Shown: piece after piece, positions 45,261-55,609 of the stretch
Layout of the letters: the number at the start of each line of letters is the position of its first letter
How positions within the stretch are numbered: position 1 is the first letter of the stretch
NCBI GenBank assembly: GCA_930367205.1
Contig: OV884012.1
Location: 56,689,239-56,753,238, forward strand
From: Acanthosoma haemorrhoidale
Taxonomy: Eukaryota; Arthropoda; Insecta; Hemiptera; Acanthosomatidae
Direction: 5' to 3'
Length of the DNA: 64,000 nucleotides
Made by a program: the position numbers and the translations under genes
Notes under the pieces: model-generated
Database searches by the model: none
What the model saw: the letters and a program-made list of their open reading frames with translations, nothing else
What the model was told of the DNA's origin: nothing

Positions 45261-46404
45261 AGTGTTTTTTTTTAGCATAGAGGTAGGGCTATGAATATTT
45301 AATCTCCCGATTGTCCCCTACTACAAGTAGATTGATATTCAAAGAGCATTAGGACAACTCAAAGAGTTTGAAAAATATTGATGTTTTCCCTACAGTGCTC
45401 TATAAAACACATCCTTTTAACGTTTTTTTCCTGCACACGAAATTATTGTCCAACTGCAATTATCGCGCAACAATATTGATTGTAAAGGGAATTTTTAGTT
45501 CGACGTGTCGTGAAATTGTTGATTTATTACAAATTACTTTGTTAGATAATAAAACTTATAGTAACTATACAATACGTAGTTACTAATAGTAACTATACAA
45601 GTACTATTAGATAGTAGTACGTAATATTATAATACGTGTCATAAAACTGTCTAATTATTTTCACCATATTATACCACCAGCAGTTATAAAATAAATGCTT
45701 GTTTATGACCAACGCACCAGACAGTAATGCAGACGACACAGCTTTTTACACATTTTCGTACCGCGTCTACATAATAGTAAACAGGCTACAACACAATGAT
45801 AAAAAAATGAATTAAGTTGTACTAAAACTGGAAATTGAAAATGAACCAACCCATTTTGACAAACAAGTCAAAAGCCGTAATTTTCACAAAGCCCAGGCCA
45901 CATCTCATCCATCATCATTCCTTAAAATCTGCACACATCCTATGATCATAGTTGAGTCCCAAACACAAATATATTATCCTCTGATCAGTCATCCAATCAC
46001 ATATAAACTATTATTTACCTTTGCTGATATAATAGAGTCCTACTAACAAACCCAACTACAGACAACTTGTAAAAATCCACAACCTAGGAATGCGTATCTT
46101 CAACTGCATAAAACATTCAACTTTCATCGCTACACAATGCTCAACTACTTATAACTACCCACAATTCAAGAATTTGTCCTTTCTCAAACTGAATGTTATT
46201 TCAACAACTGATAGCTTTTGAAAATCCATCATTACGATGAATTGGAAATTACACTTAATTGGAAATTGGACTCCTAATATTCTCTCAAAATATACGCTCA
46301 CAAAATAATTAAATATTTTCTGCTTTTATTTTGTTTCCTTTTCCTATTCCGAATATTCTCGTAAGAAACCAAGCCACTGGGAGAAAGCAGCCATCCAAAC
46401 TAAG
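45261..46404. other. A+T-rich stretch; one short direct repeat
   Basis: TAGTAACTATACAA occurs at 45559-45572 and 45587-45600 around an ACGTAGTTACTA segment. No gene is recognised. Confidence 0.45.
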
Positions 46405-46505
46405 GAGAGTGGGCCATTTTTCGTTTGTTGGTTTGATAGGGAAAACTACCGATTGTCGGGTTTTTGATTGTTAAAAATTAATAATTGCATTCCACTTGCT
46501 TCAAA
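46405..46505 (+). repeat. Left member of a direct-repeat pair flanking the BEL/Pao relic (LTR remnant?)
   Basis: GAGTGGGCCATTTTTCGTTT, then TTTGATAGG and ACCGATTGTCGGGTTTTT are matched at 52113-52200 with substitutions. Weaker similarity (GGATTATAAATTAGCAAAAA against GTTAACAATTGGCAAAAAT) extends to about 46635. As the two copies bracket the BEL/Pao coding remnants in the same orientation, they are plausible LTR pieces. Confidence 0.5.
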
Positions 46506-46703
46506 TTTTGTTGATCCTCCAGACCGGAGATAAAACCGACACCAGTGGATTTATGTTTTAATTTTTTTATCCATGTTTGTATATAATCTAATAAACTAAT
46601 ATAACCTATGGAGTAAGGATTATAAATTAGCAAAAAGATATTTAATTTATTAGTAAAACATATTAGATTTCGTCATTTTGTTTTTTCTAGTCATTTATAA
46701 AAA

Positions 46704-46838
46704 TGAGTGGGAAAATAATTTCCGCTTTAAAAATGTATAGAGAACAACAAGAGCAACATCCCATTCAAAGAGTTTATGATATGTTTAAAGGCATGGCAGA
46801 TGAAAACGTTTTGTTGCAATTTTTATTTTTTCCTTCAT
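46704..46838 (+). pseudogene. Short unknown open frame interrupted by a LINE insertion
   Basis: The frame starts with ATG and reads MSGKIISALKMYREQQEQHP, continuing through VYDMFKGMADEN before it runs into the 3' end of the inverted family-A LINE at about 46820, where the apparent stop lies. The composition (charged, amphipathic) is unlike the A/T noise around it. It lies where the gag start of the BEL/Pao element would be, but I do not recognise it as gag. Confidence 0.35.
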
Positions 46839-47885
46839 AGCCCCCATAAAATTGACAGATAATTATATACAATTATAGAATCTCAGGTAAATCTATTTAC
46901 AAATTATTTTTTTATTTCCTGTAGCGTCATTACATTATATATAGGTTTCAATATTTTATAAAAATTACATAATGCAATAAACTTAAAACTAACTTACATA
47001 CTAATTCTTAACCTAATTTTTCCCTGACAGTCTGTTGCCATCGATGCGGGATGGGTGGTGGGGTTATAGTATTAAACACAGACAGGGAGACATTTGCCTG
47101 TGTTGTCAGTCAAGTACATCAAGCACCGAAGGGGCACATTTTTAGATCATGAGTTTGAGACAAAGCGACAGGTTGGGTGAAGTTAAGACCCGGTAAGACC
47201 TCTATCATACTTTTTCTATTTTATTACTAAAATGAGTAGAGAAATGGAGATGCCTATCCATTTTTATACCCTGATAGTACATTGAGAAAGCTAGTGAGTT
47301 CTCTTGCCCTCCTATAGTATATGATTTTGGCAAGGCTTTTTTCCCCTTTTGGAGGGAGAAAATTTCGCAGTCGGTCTTCCCGGTATTTACACTGATGTTA
47401 AACTTGCCCAATCTGATTACGTTAAAGACTGACTCGGCCTATGTAAGAGCTCCTTGTTCACTCATGCTGCTGCTGTAAACCGCAATGTCGTCGGCGAAAG
47501 CGATTACCGTAGCTTGTAAATTTATTGTACACTTTGCTTATAGTTTTTCCTAACAATTTCAGATGTGTACATGCTAAAAAGAACCGCTCCTTGAGGAACT
47601 CCACAAGTCAGAGGGAATGGGTTAGAGAGGCAATCACCCACCCGTACCCTGAGCTATATGTTCTTCAAGAACGAAACCAACATGGTATATAGCTGCTTTG
47701 GGCATTCCTAGTCGCAAAGCTGTTGGCACAGAATCCTGTGGGACACTGAGTCGAAAGCCTGCGTGCAGTCCAACGAGATCATAGCAGTTGCTGTGTTCTT
47801 GTTAATACAGAGGGTGTCTTCCGTCTTTACCTTCACAAGCGGTTGTTCTTTTAGTAGACGAGCCTGAACAATGAGCCTTGATGCA
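46820..47885 (-). mobile_element. LINE family A copy 4, inserted in the BEL/Pao relic
   Basis: On the minus strand the element runs from RT (47800) through the 3' UTR (about 47100-46850) to an A-rich end at about 46820. The 3' UTR matches 61806-62098 almost throughout: CGATGGCAACAGACTGTCAG, the AATTAGGTTAAG run and GGGGCTATGAAGG. The element separates the left direct repeat and the short frame at 46704 from the BEL/Pao gag that resumes near 47890-48370. Confidence 0.8.
47205..47800 (-). pseudogene. RT core of LINE family A copy 4, FADD intact
   Basis: Minus-strand translation gives AMISLDCTQAFDSVS at the top (near 47785), LTCGVPQGAVLF (about 47615), AFADDIAVYSSSMS (FADD codons 47487-47498) and GKFNISVNTGKTDCEIFS (down to 47345), then IKMDRHLHFS. 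It is the third family-A RT in the window. Motif A keeps the AFDSV run lost in copy 1. Stops occur at several places and the stretch around 47540 is shifted. Confidence 0.85.
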
Positions 47886-48369
47886 ATTTTAAACTACTTA
47901 CCGTTTAAGTCCACAAACCTAGACCGAATATAACGAGACAGAAATCAAAATTAATGATTTAGAGATGGATTTATATTTGGAATATAACCCGTAATGGTAC
48001 GATTCCCATCAAGATCCAATTGTAAACATTGAAGTTACTGCAGAGAGACTTGGGATTATTAAAAATGCGCCCATGCTGCTATGGATGCTGAGCCTGCTGA
48101 CCAGTGGTATTGAATTACATCTTCTAAACTTGATCTGTTTTGAAGTTTTTTTATGAAATATTTAAATAATTGGTCTATGAAAATAAATAGTTGGCCGATA
48201 AGTATAGGAACAATACTTGGCATCAGAACTTACTCGGGATGCATCGAATATTTGTAAACATTAGCCTCCAGGAGGAGCAAATTATAGAGTCATTTCGCCC
48301 GCGTTTCGAAAACGTTATAACGACCGTAGAGCTCAATCAGATACTTATTTAGAGCATTTTATAAACCGT

Positions 48370-48800
48370 TGGAATGGAGAGTCAAACTGATGTCAAAATA
48401 GAGAGTCAAGAGGAGGGGTAAGCCTCAGTGCTGGATAAATTTTGTAAGACAATAACAACCCTTAAAAGACTAAAGACCGGTGATTGCTCCGATTCGATTT
48501 TTTAAAATCTTGGTTAGAAAACTTAAGATCATTTTTTCCTGTCGAGCGTTCAAAGACGCCTACAGCAAAAGGACATAACTATCTATGTGGGCTTTGTAGC
48601 ATTTACCGAGAAAAAAATTAAGACCCTACCTTAGGAACATAAATCCCTATATAGCAGATCGGAAAAACCAATAAAACCTGGGGTTTTTATTGCTCGATCG
48701 GGAGGAAGTGCTAACAATCATGAATATAAAATATCAATTGCACGAAATGTAATCAAGGATATCACCAATTAGTTGATTGTCGAGTCTCCTTAGAAGAGAT
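48370..48800 (+). pseudogene. gag of the BEL/Pao relic with a CCHC knuckle
   Basis: A frame reading SVLDKFCKTITTLKRLKTG (about 48425-48482) resembles the 'L...YD.I....R.L..LG' region of BEL/Pao gag. It is followed by LVRKLKIIF and, in another frame, by the perfect CX2CX4HX4C knuckle CTKCNQGYHQLVDC (48739-48780). The gag is 5'-incomplete because the upstream part is disrupted by LINE A copy 4. Confidence 0.7.
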
Positions 48801-49204
48801 CGTTTCAATAAAAACATGATGTTGTTTAAAATGTTTTTCCTCAAACCATTTATCGCTTAACTTTAATAAAGGGAACCCATGCTTGCGGTGTAGATAGCAT
48901 CATCATTTGTTATTACATTTAGTTTTTTTCAAAAAATCCTCCAGATAGGGGGATGTTCCTGTACGGAGTGTAAGCAATAAGCATCGATTAACTGCTGTTC
49001 GATGGGGTCTTCCTTCCGAGCATATTTCTACGGTTACTGTCTACTGTTGTAGTGCATATCCGTAATGGTGGGGGAAAACTGCATGGTTGTTTCGGGTAAT
49101 CGTGCCATTTAGTGACTATAAAAACATGCCAAAAGCTTAAATTTTGGAAATTTATAAAAATTGGTTTCTTATGTAAAGACTTCCGTGTTAGGTCAATCCA
49201 ATCA

Positions 49205-49470
49205 TCATCGTTATAGGGAAGACTGTTTCTAAAATTGATCCAAAGGTTTCATTTAATATCGAACCTGTAGGGGTCGATAAGATTATTAAGAAATTGCCAG
49301 CTAAAGAAATTGATAGGTGCCAGCTGTCTTATTTTAAGAGTCTGAACCTCGCAGAAGAGACATTTTACCGGTAAATATTGATGGTTTCATTGGAGCTGAA
49401 CTGGTACCTCGTTTATGGAAATAAAATAAATTCAGGTGGAAACCAGATCAGCTGGTTGCGTTTGGTTTGT
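49205..49470 (+). pseudogene. Protease C-terminal part of the BEL/Pao relic
   Basis: A plus frame gives LPAKEIDRCQLSYFKSLNLA, then after a shift VNIDGFIGAELVPRLW, followed by QLVAFGLYFNGV. This matches the 'W.hl..L.LADP.F.....ID.LIGAD.Y', then 'Q.T.FGW...G' end of the BEL/Pao protease. The active-site DSG is not readable upstream. The sequence is cut by the LINE tail at 49481. Confidence 0.6.
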
Positions 49471-49480
49471 ATTTTAATGG

Positions 49481-49575
49481 GGTATGGTATAAATGAGAAC
49501 ATTTATGTCTATTACTTATTGCCTAATAATGCAAATTGTAATTTTAGCACAATAAAAAGAATAAGAAAAAAAAAT
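49481..49575 (+). repeat. Orphan LINE 3' tail (T2) inserted into the BEL/Pao relic
   Basis: GGTATGGTATAAATGAGAAC, then a TTGCCTAATAATGCAAATTG stretch, TAATTTTAGC, AATAAAAAG and an A-rich run match T1 and T3. Only about 95 bases were inserted, an extreme 5' truncation. Confidence 0.75.
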
Positions 49576-49619
49576 TTTAATGGGAAAGGCTCTAATTTTG
49601 GACCCACCATCTAATCGTA

Positions 49620-50290
49620 TAAGTTGTGTGTCCATTTTCCATCCCTCTTTGGATAGCTTGGTCCAACGATTTTGGGAAATTGAATAGGTTCCATCTTTAT
49701 TGACTTTTCTTTCACCCGTGGAAACGGGTTGTAAAAAAATTCTAAATTTTCTTTTTGGAATCAGGGCTCTTTGTTATTGCGTTGCCATTTCGGGGACATC
49801 CTGATTGGTCGGGGGATTTGTTAGAGATATCCATAGGGAGAAAAAGTTGGAAAAACGATTGAATTGCTGTTTGGAAATTCAAGTGTTATACCACTTGTGA
49901 TGGACTGTTTGCTTCAAGGGGGTATGTATGTCATCGGTAACAGATCCGTTGGTTAAAGGGGGCAATTACATACCCCATGGCATATTTGAACCCAGAAGAA
50001 CAAATACGCTCTAAGAATAGTTTTTGACACTTTTGTTGAGAATACTACTCATTTTTCATTCATTATACGAAGCTAGTTTGCGTTTCAGAATCAATCACGA
50101 AAATAAGGATGATACCAAACGCAATAAACTCTCGTCAGCCTCGCGAATTCAATGGTCCTTGGGCCTGTTGGGGCTATTGACCTTATTTCTCCAAGCCCTT
50201 ATTAAGGAGCTGTGGTGGTGGGGTCGGGTTGGAATCAAGTTTCTTCCCTCTCTATTAGAAATCGATGGGGAAATTTTCAAAACGAGCTAA
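49620..50290 (+). pseudogene. RT of the BEL/Pao relic, palm deleted
   Basis: The frame begins SLDSLVQRFWEIE (about 49650-49685), the 'L...FWEIE' entry of BEL/Pao RT. It is followed by VKGGNYIPHGIF and LRIVFDTF (about 49950-50030), the 'Y.PHH.V......LR.VFDAS' block. The next recognisable block is KLSSASRIQWSLGLLGLLTL (about 50130-50190), equivalent to 'ILS..ARIFDPLGLL.P', well past the catalytic YVDD. About 200 codons are missing between them. The last 88 codons (50024-50290) are open. Confidence 0.8.
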
Positions 50291-50294
50291 AGGT

Positions 50295-50690
50295 ATTGTC
50301 AGGTCTTTCTATTCCGAGACACGTCGGTCTGTTAATCGCTTAGAGAGTCACGTTAGTTGGCTTTTGTTATAATTCTGAGGATATGGAGTCGTTCTTTATT
50401 TAAAGATACACACGGGAGCAGAGGATACCGTGGTTTCTTTGTTATGTAGAAAATCCAAAATTGCTTTATCCAAGATCCTGAAAACCTCATGTTTGAACTT
50501 TGTGCCGCAGTTTCATTGGCTGATGTACTTCGGGGTATAGTTTCTACTATTCGATCACGCTGTAGGTTAGACCGTGTTGTGGCACTCTCCGATTCACTGG
50601 TGGCATTATACTGGATTAAGTCTTCTTCGTTCAGATGACAGATGTTTTGTTACCAAATAGTAACAAACCGTATTGTAACAAAGAATAAAA
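50295..50690 (+). pseudogene. RNase H of the BEL/Pao relic
   Basis: In one frame FELCAAVSLADVLRG (about 50491-50535) and RVVALSDSLVALYWIKSSSF (about 50570-50633) match the BEL/Pao 'IPRLELCAA.L...L' and '...LWTDS.IVL.WI....' segments. The Asp of 'ALSDS' corresponds to a catalytic Asp. Upstream GFCYNSEDME-like codons (about 50360) are the decayed 'GFCDAS'. Confidence 0.75.
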
Positions 50691-50956
50691 ACTGTAAAAG
50701 ATTATAGCCAATCGCGTGTGTAAAACCCATGAGTCACGATTAGTTTGATGCAGGTCTCAGCCGTTGCGAATCCCACTGGTCGTCTGTCAAGGGGTTTAAT
50801 GCCTTGTGAGTTCGTTGTTCACTAGTTATAATGGACAGAACCGATTTAGTTGGGTTTAGAAGAAACAGTTGGCCCGTTAAAGCGCTGTTACATGTACTCA
50901 AAAACCCCTCGGAAATCGAAGAAGACAAATTTTATCAGTGGTTTGCTCTGAGATAG

Positions 50957-51295
50957 ATGATAACGCGGCCTAATTGCTCGAACTACCTTCGGTTGCTTCG
51001 AACTATAGTTCTGGTATTGAGGTTCGTTCATGTATTACCCAAATACACCAGGGTAGATCTAAGCGATCTGGACATGGCAGAGCTGTGCAGACTGGTCCAG
51101 TTATCTCATTTTTCACAAGAATTTGATGGCTGGAGGAATGGAAACTCTTGTTCGGCTAAAATGCAATGTTTGTCTCTATTTTTCGTCGGAGGGCATGTGC
51201 AGAAAGGTAATATTGTGTTCCATAGCTGTCACCAGATTATTTTGCCAATGAAGGACCCAGTAGTAATTCTTTTAAACGAATATATCATCGGCTAA
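50957..51295 (+). pseudogene. Integrase N-terminal (zinc-binding) part of the BEL/Pao relic
   Basis: A 112-codon frame has ELCRLVQLSHFSQEFDGWRN, then AKMQCLSLFF, GGHVQKGNI and HSCHQIILPMKDPVVILL. This matches the BEL/Pao order 'A...I....Q...F..EI..L', 'S.L..L.PFLD..G..RVGGRL' and 'KHPIILP..H..T.LI'. The PFLD/RVGGRL motif is partly lost (FVGGHV). The catalytic core follows. Confidence 0.8.
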
Positions 51296-51299
51296 ATTG

Positions 51300-51800
51300 T
51301 CCCAGGACCCCACTTATTTTTATCATTAATTAGGCAGGAGTTCTGGGTTCTTTGTGCCGAAAAAATTATTCTGGAGGTCGCTCCAAAAATAGCTTACCTC
51401 CATTCATGTAGGATTTCTCAATTTGAACCTTTCGAACAGAGTGGGGTTGATAATGATGGACCCGTATTACAATGGTTGACCACGAATTTATTTCACCCAT
51501 GGCTCCTGACTTTGTGGGAATCTGGGAGGCTAATATTAAAAGTGCTAAGCCTCATCTATTTCGAGTCATTGGAATTCAGCTACTCACATATGGAGATTTG
51601 AATTAGGTCTTGGTTTAGATTGATGCAACCATTTGCATTAACTCCTGCTCATTTTTTGACATTATCACCATTCAAATATTTCCCGGCGTGAGATGAAAAA
51701 ACTTCCCTGTAAATCTGCTGACGCGGTACCAACTAGGCGACCGTCCTTGGTCGATACTATGATGTACAGGTTATACAATCCTTTCGGAAATTAATTGAAA
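51300..51800 (+). pseudogene. Integrase catalytic core of the BEL/Pao relic (decayed)
   Basis: RQEFWVLCAEKII (about 51330-51370) matches '...FWI...R..I', and FEPFEQSGVDNDGP (51422-51463) matches 'P.RPF...GVD..GP', where the core's first catalytic Asp resides. Around 51590-51660 a LNQVLVQI-like segment, then PAHFLTLSP (about 51640-51668) corresponds to 'E......E..LNSRPLT', then 'P.HFL.G'. The stretch between 51470 and 51580 is unreadable. Confidence 0.7.
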
Positions 51801-51995
51801 AAGGAATATTTTCATGAACTGCAGACTCGGCACAAACGGTCAAAGTCCTCAGCTTCTCTCACTGTAGGAACTATAGTAATCCTGGATCAGTCCAATCTCC
51901 TCCCTTTTTAATGCCCGATTGGAGTGGTGCGAATGACGCTTGTTCGGGTGGCTACATAAGGTGCAAGAGACCGGCAACCTTGCTTTATCCTCTGC
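51800..51995 (+). pseudogene. Integrase C-terminal region of the BEL/Pao relic
   Basis: A frame reads EYFHELQTRHKRSK, then SLTVGTIVILDQSNLLPF, matching 'YL..LQ.R.KW......L..G..V......PP..W' at the end of BEL/Pao pol. After a shift, SGGYIRCKRPATLLYPLPS matches the 'GR....V......KRP...L.PL' end. The pol gene therefore ends near 51995. Confidence 0.75.
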
Positions 51996-52112
51996 CTTCA
52001 CAGTAATGTATTTTTGCATATCGATTATTTATTTCAATTTGTAAATAGTTAATTTATTTATTAATATTAGTATTTATAACCTATTAGTTTATAGCGGCCA
52101 TTAAAACTCAAC

Positions 52113-52330
52113 TGAGTGGGCAAATTTTTCGTTAGTTGTTTTGATAGGACAAAAGACCGATTTTATGGTTTTTTATTGTAAAAATGTATTGTTACCGTCC
52201 ACTTTCTTCAACCAGTATACTTTAGTTCGATCTCCTTATCATTAACCCATTATGGGTTAACAATTGGCAAAAATATGTTTTTCATTTATATTCCATTTTT
52301 CACTTCCTCCAAAACAATTTTATATAGTGC
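52113..52330 (+). repeat. Right member of the direct-repeat pair flanking the BEL/Pao relic
   Basis: It begins GAGTGGGCAAATTTTTCGTT and continues TTTTGATAGG, ACCGATTTTATGGTTTTT and a TAAAAATGTATTG stretch, parallel to 46405-46505. It lies about 120 bases after the pol end, where a 3' LTR belongs. Confidence 0.5.
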
Positions 52331-53712
52331 TTAACCTATTTTTAACAATGTGTATCTCTACAATGTTTTTGGTCACATAAAGTGTTTATGTACCAAATAG
52401 AGTAATATTCTATTCTATTCGCGTTCTTGACGGTACTCTATACCTAATTTTTATCCGTCTGGATGGTCAAAGAAGGGACCTTTTGAGAGATTTTTGACTA
52501 AACTCAATGGAGGAAGGGTCCAACAGGGGAACCAAAGAGGTCGACCTAACTATTCTTTCTAAATTCCTTCAAGGGAGGGAGAAATTCCAAAGGGTCGAGA
52601 AGATTCCAGAAGAAGAATTTCCCAAAAGTTCTGTATTCTAAGGAGATATTTAAAACATTCTTACCTTATTAGCACCTCACTACTCTGAAGCTACTTTAAA
52701 GACAAAAATGTTAAATTATTCACTTTAATTATTCAAAGAAATATTATATATGCAATTCACATAAAACTATTAGCACTAAGGATTGGAAGGTAGGTAGATT
52801 CACCTGAGGATCTATAATTATCTGTAAATTTAAAGGGGCTATGAAGAAAAAAAAAATTCAAAAAAAAAAAAATTGGTAGGTAAATCATTTATTATATTAT
52901 ACCAAGGAATAGTTTAGTACATTTTAAGCTAAAAAGGGCCATGAAAAGTTACAATACTTTATGTAAAGAATAAAAGTAAAAATATATGAGATATCTTAAC
53001 AATTTAAATATCCATGCTCGTACCCAATGTAAATATTTTTTATCGCATTAGCCAGACTAATTATAACATGTGCGTTTACGTAGGCGCAATAGTTTATGTG
53101 TAAAAAACTTCCACTCCCTGCATCACTTCTATACTAAAAAATTTGATGTACACATAAACTTATATGCAAAAAGATTTCCCATTATGAGAATCGCATTTTT
53201 TCTGAAAACATTTAAGGTTTTTTTTAACTGATAGACGCATAGATGATAGATACATAGTTCAATGGGTGCCACTCATCGCACTGAGTAATATTTATTTAAA
53301 CTAATTCATTAGCTTCATTAGCCCACTGGATTTCTTGCCATAAATGAACTAAAAATACCATTTCGCATTCTCAGTTTCGGACATTTCTACGTCAACTAAC
53401 TAACTAACGTTTTCTCATTGTTTGGTCTCCAGTGGCAGATCCACAGTGATCAAAGAACCTCATTCATGTCAAATGAATTAAAGACATTTTTGCCCCCGGC
53501 TAATGTGAAAGGCGCGGCTAGGTGATTTGGGTCTCAATTAAACTGGCATCATAATTACGTGGCCTTGAAACTGAATGGTGGAAACTAGTTCTAAATGATG
53601 CGCTACACATCATACGATTCCTCTCAGGTACCATGACAAATTGTACACCGCACGCATACGTTCGTTTTCTCCTACACCCTAGAAGATCTTCTAGAAACAC
53701 CACTCTCGCGGT
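52331..53712. other. A+T-rich stretch; only a LINE tail recognised
   Basis: Apart from the LINE A tail at 52785-52865 nothing is recognised. A minus-strand frame at 53518-53703 is unassigned. Confidence 0.45.
52785..52865 (+). repeat. LINE family A 3' tail, extreme 5' truncation
   Basis: GGTAGATTCACCTGAGGATC, then ATAATTATCTGTAAATTTAA and GGGGCTATGAAG with an A run match 62030-62098 closely. Only the last 75 bases or so of the element were inserted. Confidence 0.75.
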
Positions 53713-54106
53713 ATGGCCCCTTCAGCCATGAAGAGTACTTCTGCGAAGATTCCAAAGAAGGGGCAAGTACGGCTCTCTAGTGAAGGAACCTCCACCAGGA
53801 AGGAGTTAACCTTCTCGAAGCAAACTAATATTACGCTGTTTGTCTGGCTATAGGTCGTGAAACAACAGTCTCAACCAGACATCTGGCTCCTGCTATGAAT
53901 CGGCTATAAGAGGTTCCCCAAGGAGACCGACCTCTATTCCTACTCATGAGGAACCTTTTCTCCCACAGGATGCAGACGAGGCCGGAACTTCAGCTGATAC
54001 AGCTACTGAAACATTTCCATCCCTACCTGCTCAGGCTAAAGCGAAACCGCTCGATCACACACAACTAAAAAGAACTGACGTTATCGTCAAGTCCCTAAAT
54101 ACTTGA
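53713..54106 (+). pseudogene. Unrecognised coding-like segment (LINE ORF1 or host exon)
   Basis: An ATG at 53713 opens MAPSAMKSTSAKIPKKGQVR and runs 46 codons to a TAG at 53851. After a shift, a frame from about 53905 reads PRRPTSIPTHEEPFLPQDAD, then EAGTSADTATETFPSLPAQ, and ends KSLNT at 54103. The composition (Ser/Thr/Pro/Lys-rich, balanced G+C) is unlike the surrounding A+T-rich DNA. A TTTTCTCCCACAG string at 53961-53973 would be a good splice acceptor. Either an ORF1-type protein of a retroelement or a host exon is possible; I cannot name it. Confidence 0.35.
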
Positions 54107-55195
54107 AGGACTAAATTTAAATTAGTAGAAGAAGAATGTGATATAGTTACAACCTTGTAGCATATGTTATGTATCTAAACTTAGTGTAACATGTAAACTT
54201 TATTCATTACAATATCTGTATTTAACGTTAAGCTTCCTTTAGCTAAATAATAACTTCATTGCAACAAATTTGAAGATTCTGATTATTTTGTATTGTGATT
54301 TGTATTGTGACTTTTTCTTTAGTATGTCCAGATAACCACCCATCGATCAGCAGGAAAAACTTTCACAAAAGGAAAAAGGGACATTGTCCTGAAGTATTAA
54401 TTTAATATTGAACAGATTTATTTATTTACGATCCGAAGAAATGCCTTATGATGAGTATAACCCATCATCATTTTAATAAATAATGTTAATAATCAACCCA
54501 ATACTTTACCTTCATATCTCTTTAGAACCTTTGTCATGTAATGTTTCTTGCCCTAGTCTTCTCAAAACTTTGATTGCAACCATACATTCCACCTATGAGT
54601 TAATAAGGAAGTCAGTCCCTGTACACATTTATTTTCAACACTTGTTAATAGCTGGGAATTATCCTAGAAGTAAATAAAATTTCCAAACCGGACGGAGTCA
54701 CCAATTGAGCTTCAAAACTCACACATACATCTTAAAACAATAAAAGGAACCACACTCCAAAATTAAATGAGTAGAAGTGACTGGTGTTCAATAAAGGCTT
54801 CACCCTGTAATACCGAATAGAACCTAATTATAAACTTGCCACATAGACCGAAATTGCAAAACTGCTTTAAGTGGTTATATATACTAAATTTTACGTTGCA
54901 CTTGTAAACCACAAAAAATATTCAAATCTTTGAAATTAAAAGACATCTGCAGTACAATGCTTGCGATAAACTAGTCAAATTTTAAAAATTTGTATCCAAT
55001 TATGTATCGTATGGATGATTCTCAGATTATAAGCAATTTTCATGATACAATTTTACTAATTTTTGCAGCATTTAAGTACAATTTTCTAAATACCTACACC
55101 TATTGGCGCTAAGCTGTTAATCTTAACAAATGGGCAGCCCCAAAAGTGTTTTTTTCCGTGGGAAATTTGAATTTTTGAATGACCGCGTACTTTGC
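54107..55195. other. A+T-rich stretch without recognisable features
   Basis: Short frames such as 54483-54677 plus are unrecognised. Nothing else is seen. Confidence 0.5.
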
Positions 55196-55199
55196 ATGT

Positions 55200-55435
55200 T
55201 CATGTGTACCCTTCCTACCGTTTAACGCTATTATGACTAAAAAGCCCTCTTGCCTTTCTCTGATTCAACTCAGCGATCAAATTCCCCAAGGTGGGATCTA
55301 ATCCACCTTTTCACATAAATTCGCTACCCTTTTCGTATCCATGCCATTGGAACTCTATTCCCATCGATATTCGGCGTTCAGTAACTCTCCCAATATTCAA
55401 ATCTAGACTTTACCAGTTTCTCCCCCCCCCATCTA
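55200..55435 (+). pseudogene. C-terminal fragment of a LINE ORF2, family D copy 2
   Basis: A plus frame reads WNSIPIDIRRSVTLPIFKSR, then LYQF (about 55350-55421), the C-terminal signature also found at 32159-32494 minus. It keeps the Trp lost there. The frame is broken upstream. The element's 3' UTR follows and closes with tail T3 at 55514. Confidence 0.65.
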
Positions 55436-55513
55436 ATAATTCATGATTATTATTCTGTTTATTTATTTTAGTAAAAGGCGAAAGATTTATTCGCTTTGAA
55501 AGGGGACATTTTG

Positions 55514-55605
55514 TTGTAAATATGGTATGAATGAGAGCGTTTATCGCAGTTACTGATTGCCTTATAAAAGGCAGATTGTAATTATAGCCCAATAAAGAGT
55601 ATAAT
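55514..55605 (+). repeat. Shared LINE 3' tail, copy T3 (most complete)
   Basis: TTGTAAATATGGTATGAATG, then AGAGCGTTTATCGCAG, TACTGATTGCC, GGCAGATTGTAATTATAGCC and CAATAAAG form the reference version of the tail seen at 13.5, 16.3 and 49.5 kb. Here it closes a LINE with the family-D C-terminus. Confidence 0.8.
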
Positions 55606-55609
55606 AATT

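Larger units (their letters stand above)
47890..51995 (+). mobile_element. BEL/Pao LTR retrotransposon relic
   Basis: Six domains occur in canonical BEL/Pao order: gag with a CCHC knuckle, aspartic protease C-terminus, RT, RNase H, integrase zinc-binding region, integrase core and C-terminal region. All frames are broken. The RT palm with YVDD is deleted near 50045-50110, and a roughly 95-base LINE tail is inserted at 49481. The G+C-richer coding parts stand out from the A+T-rich flanks. The direct repeats at 46405 and 52113 are candidate LTRs. Confidence 0.85.
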
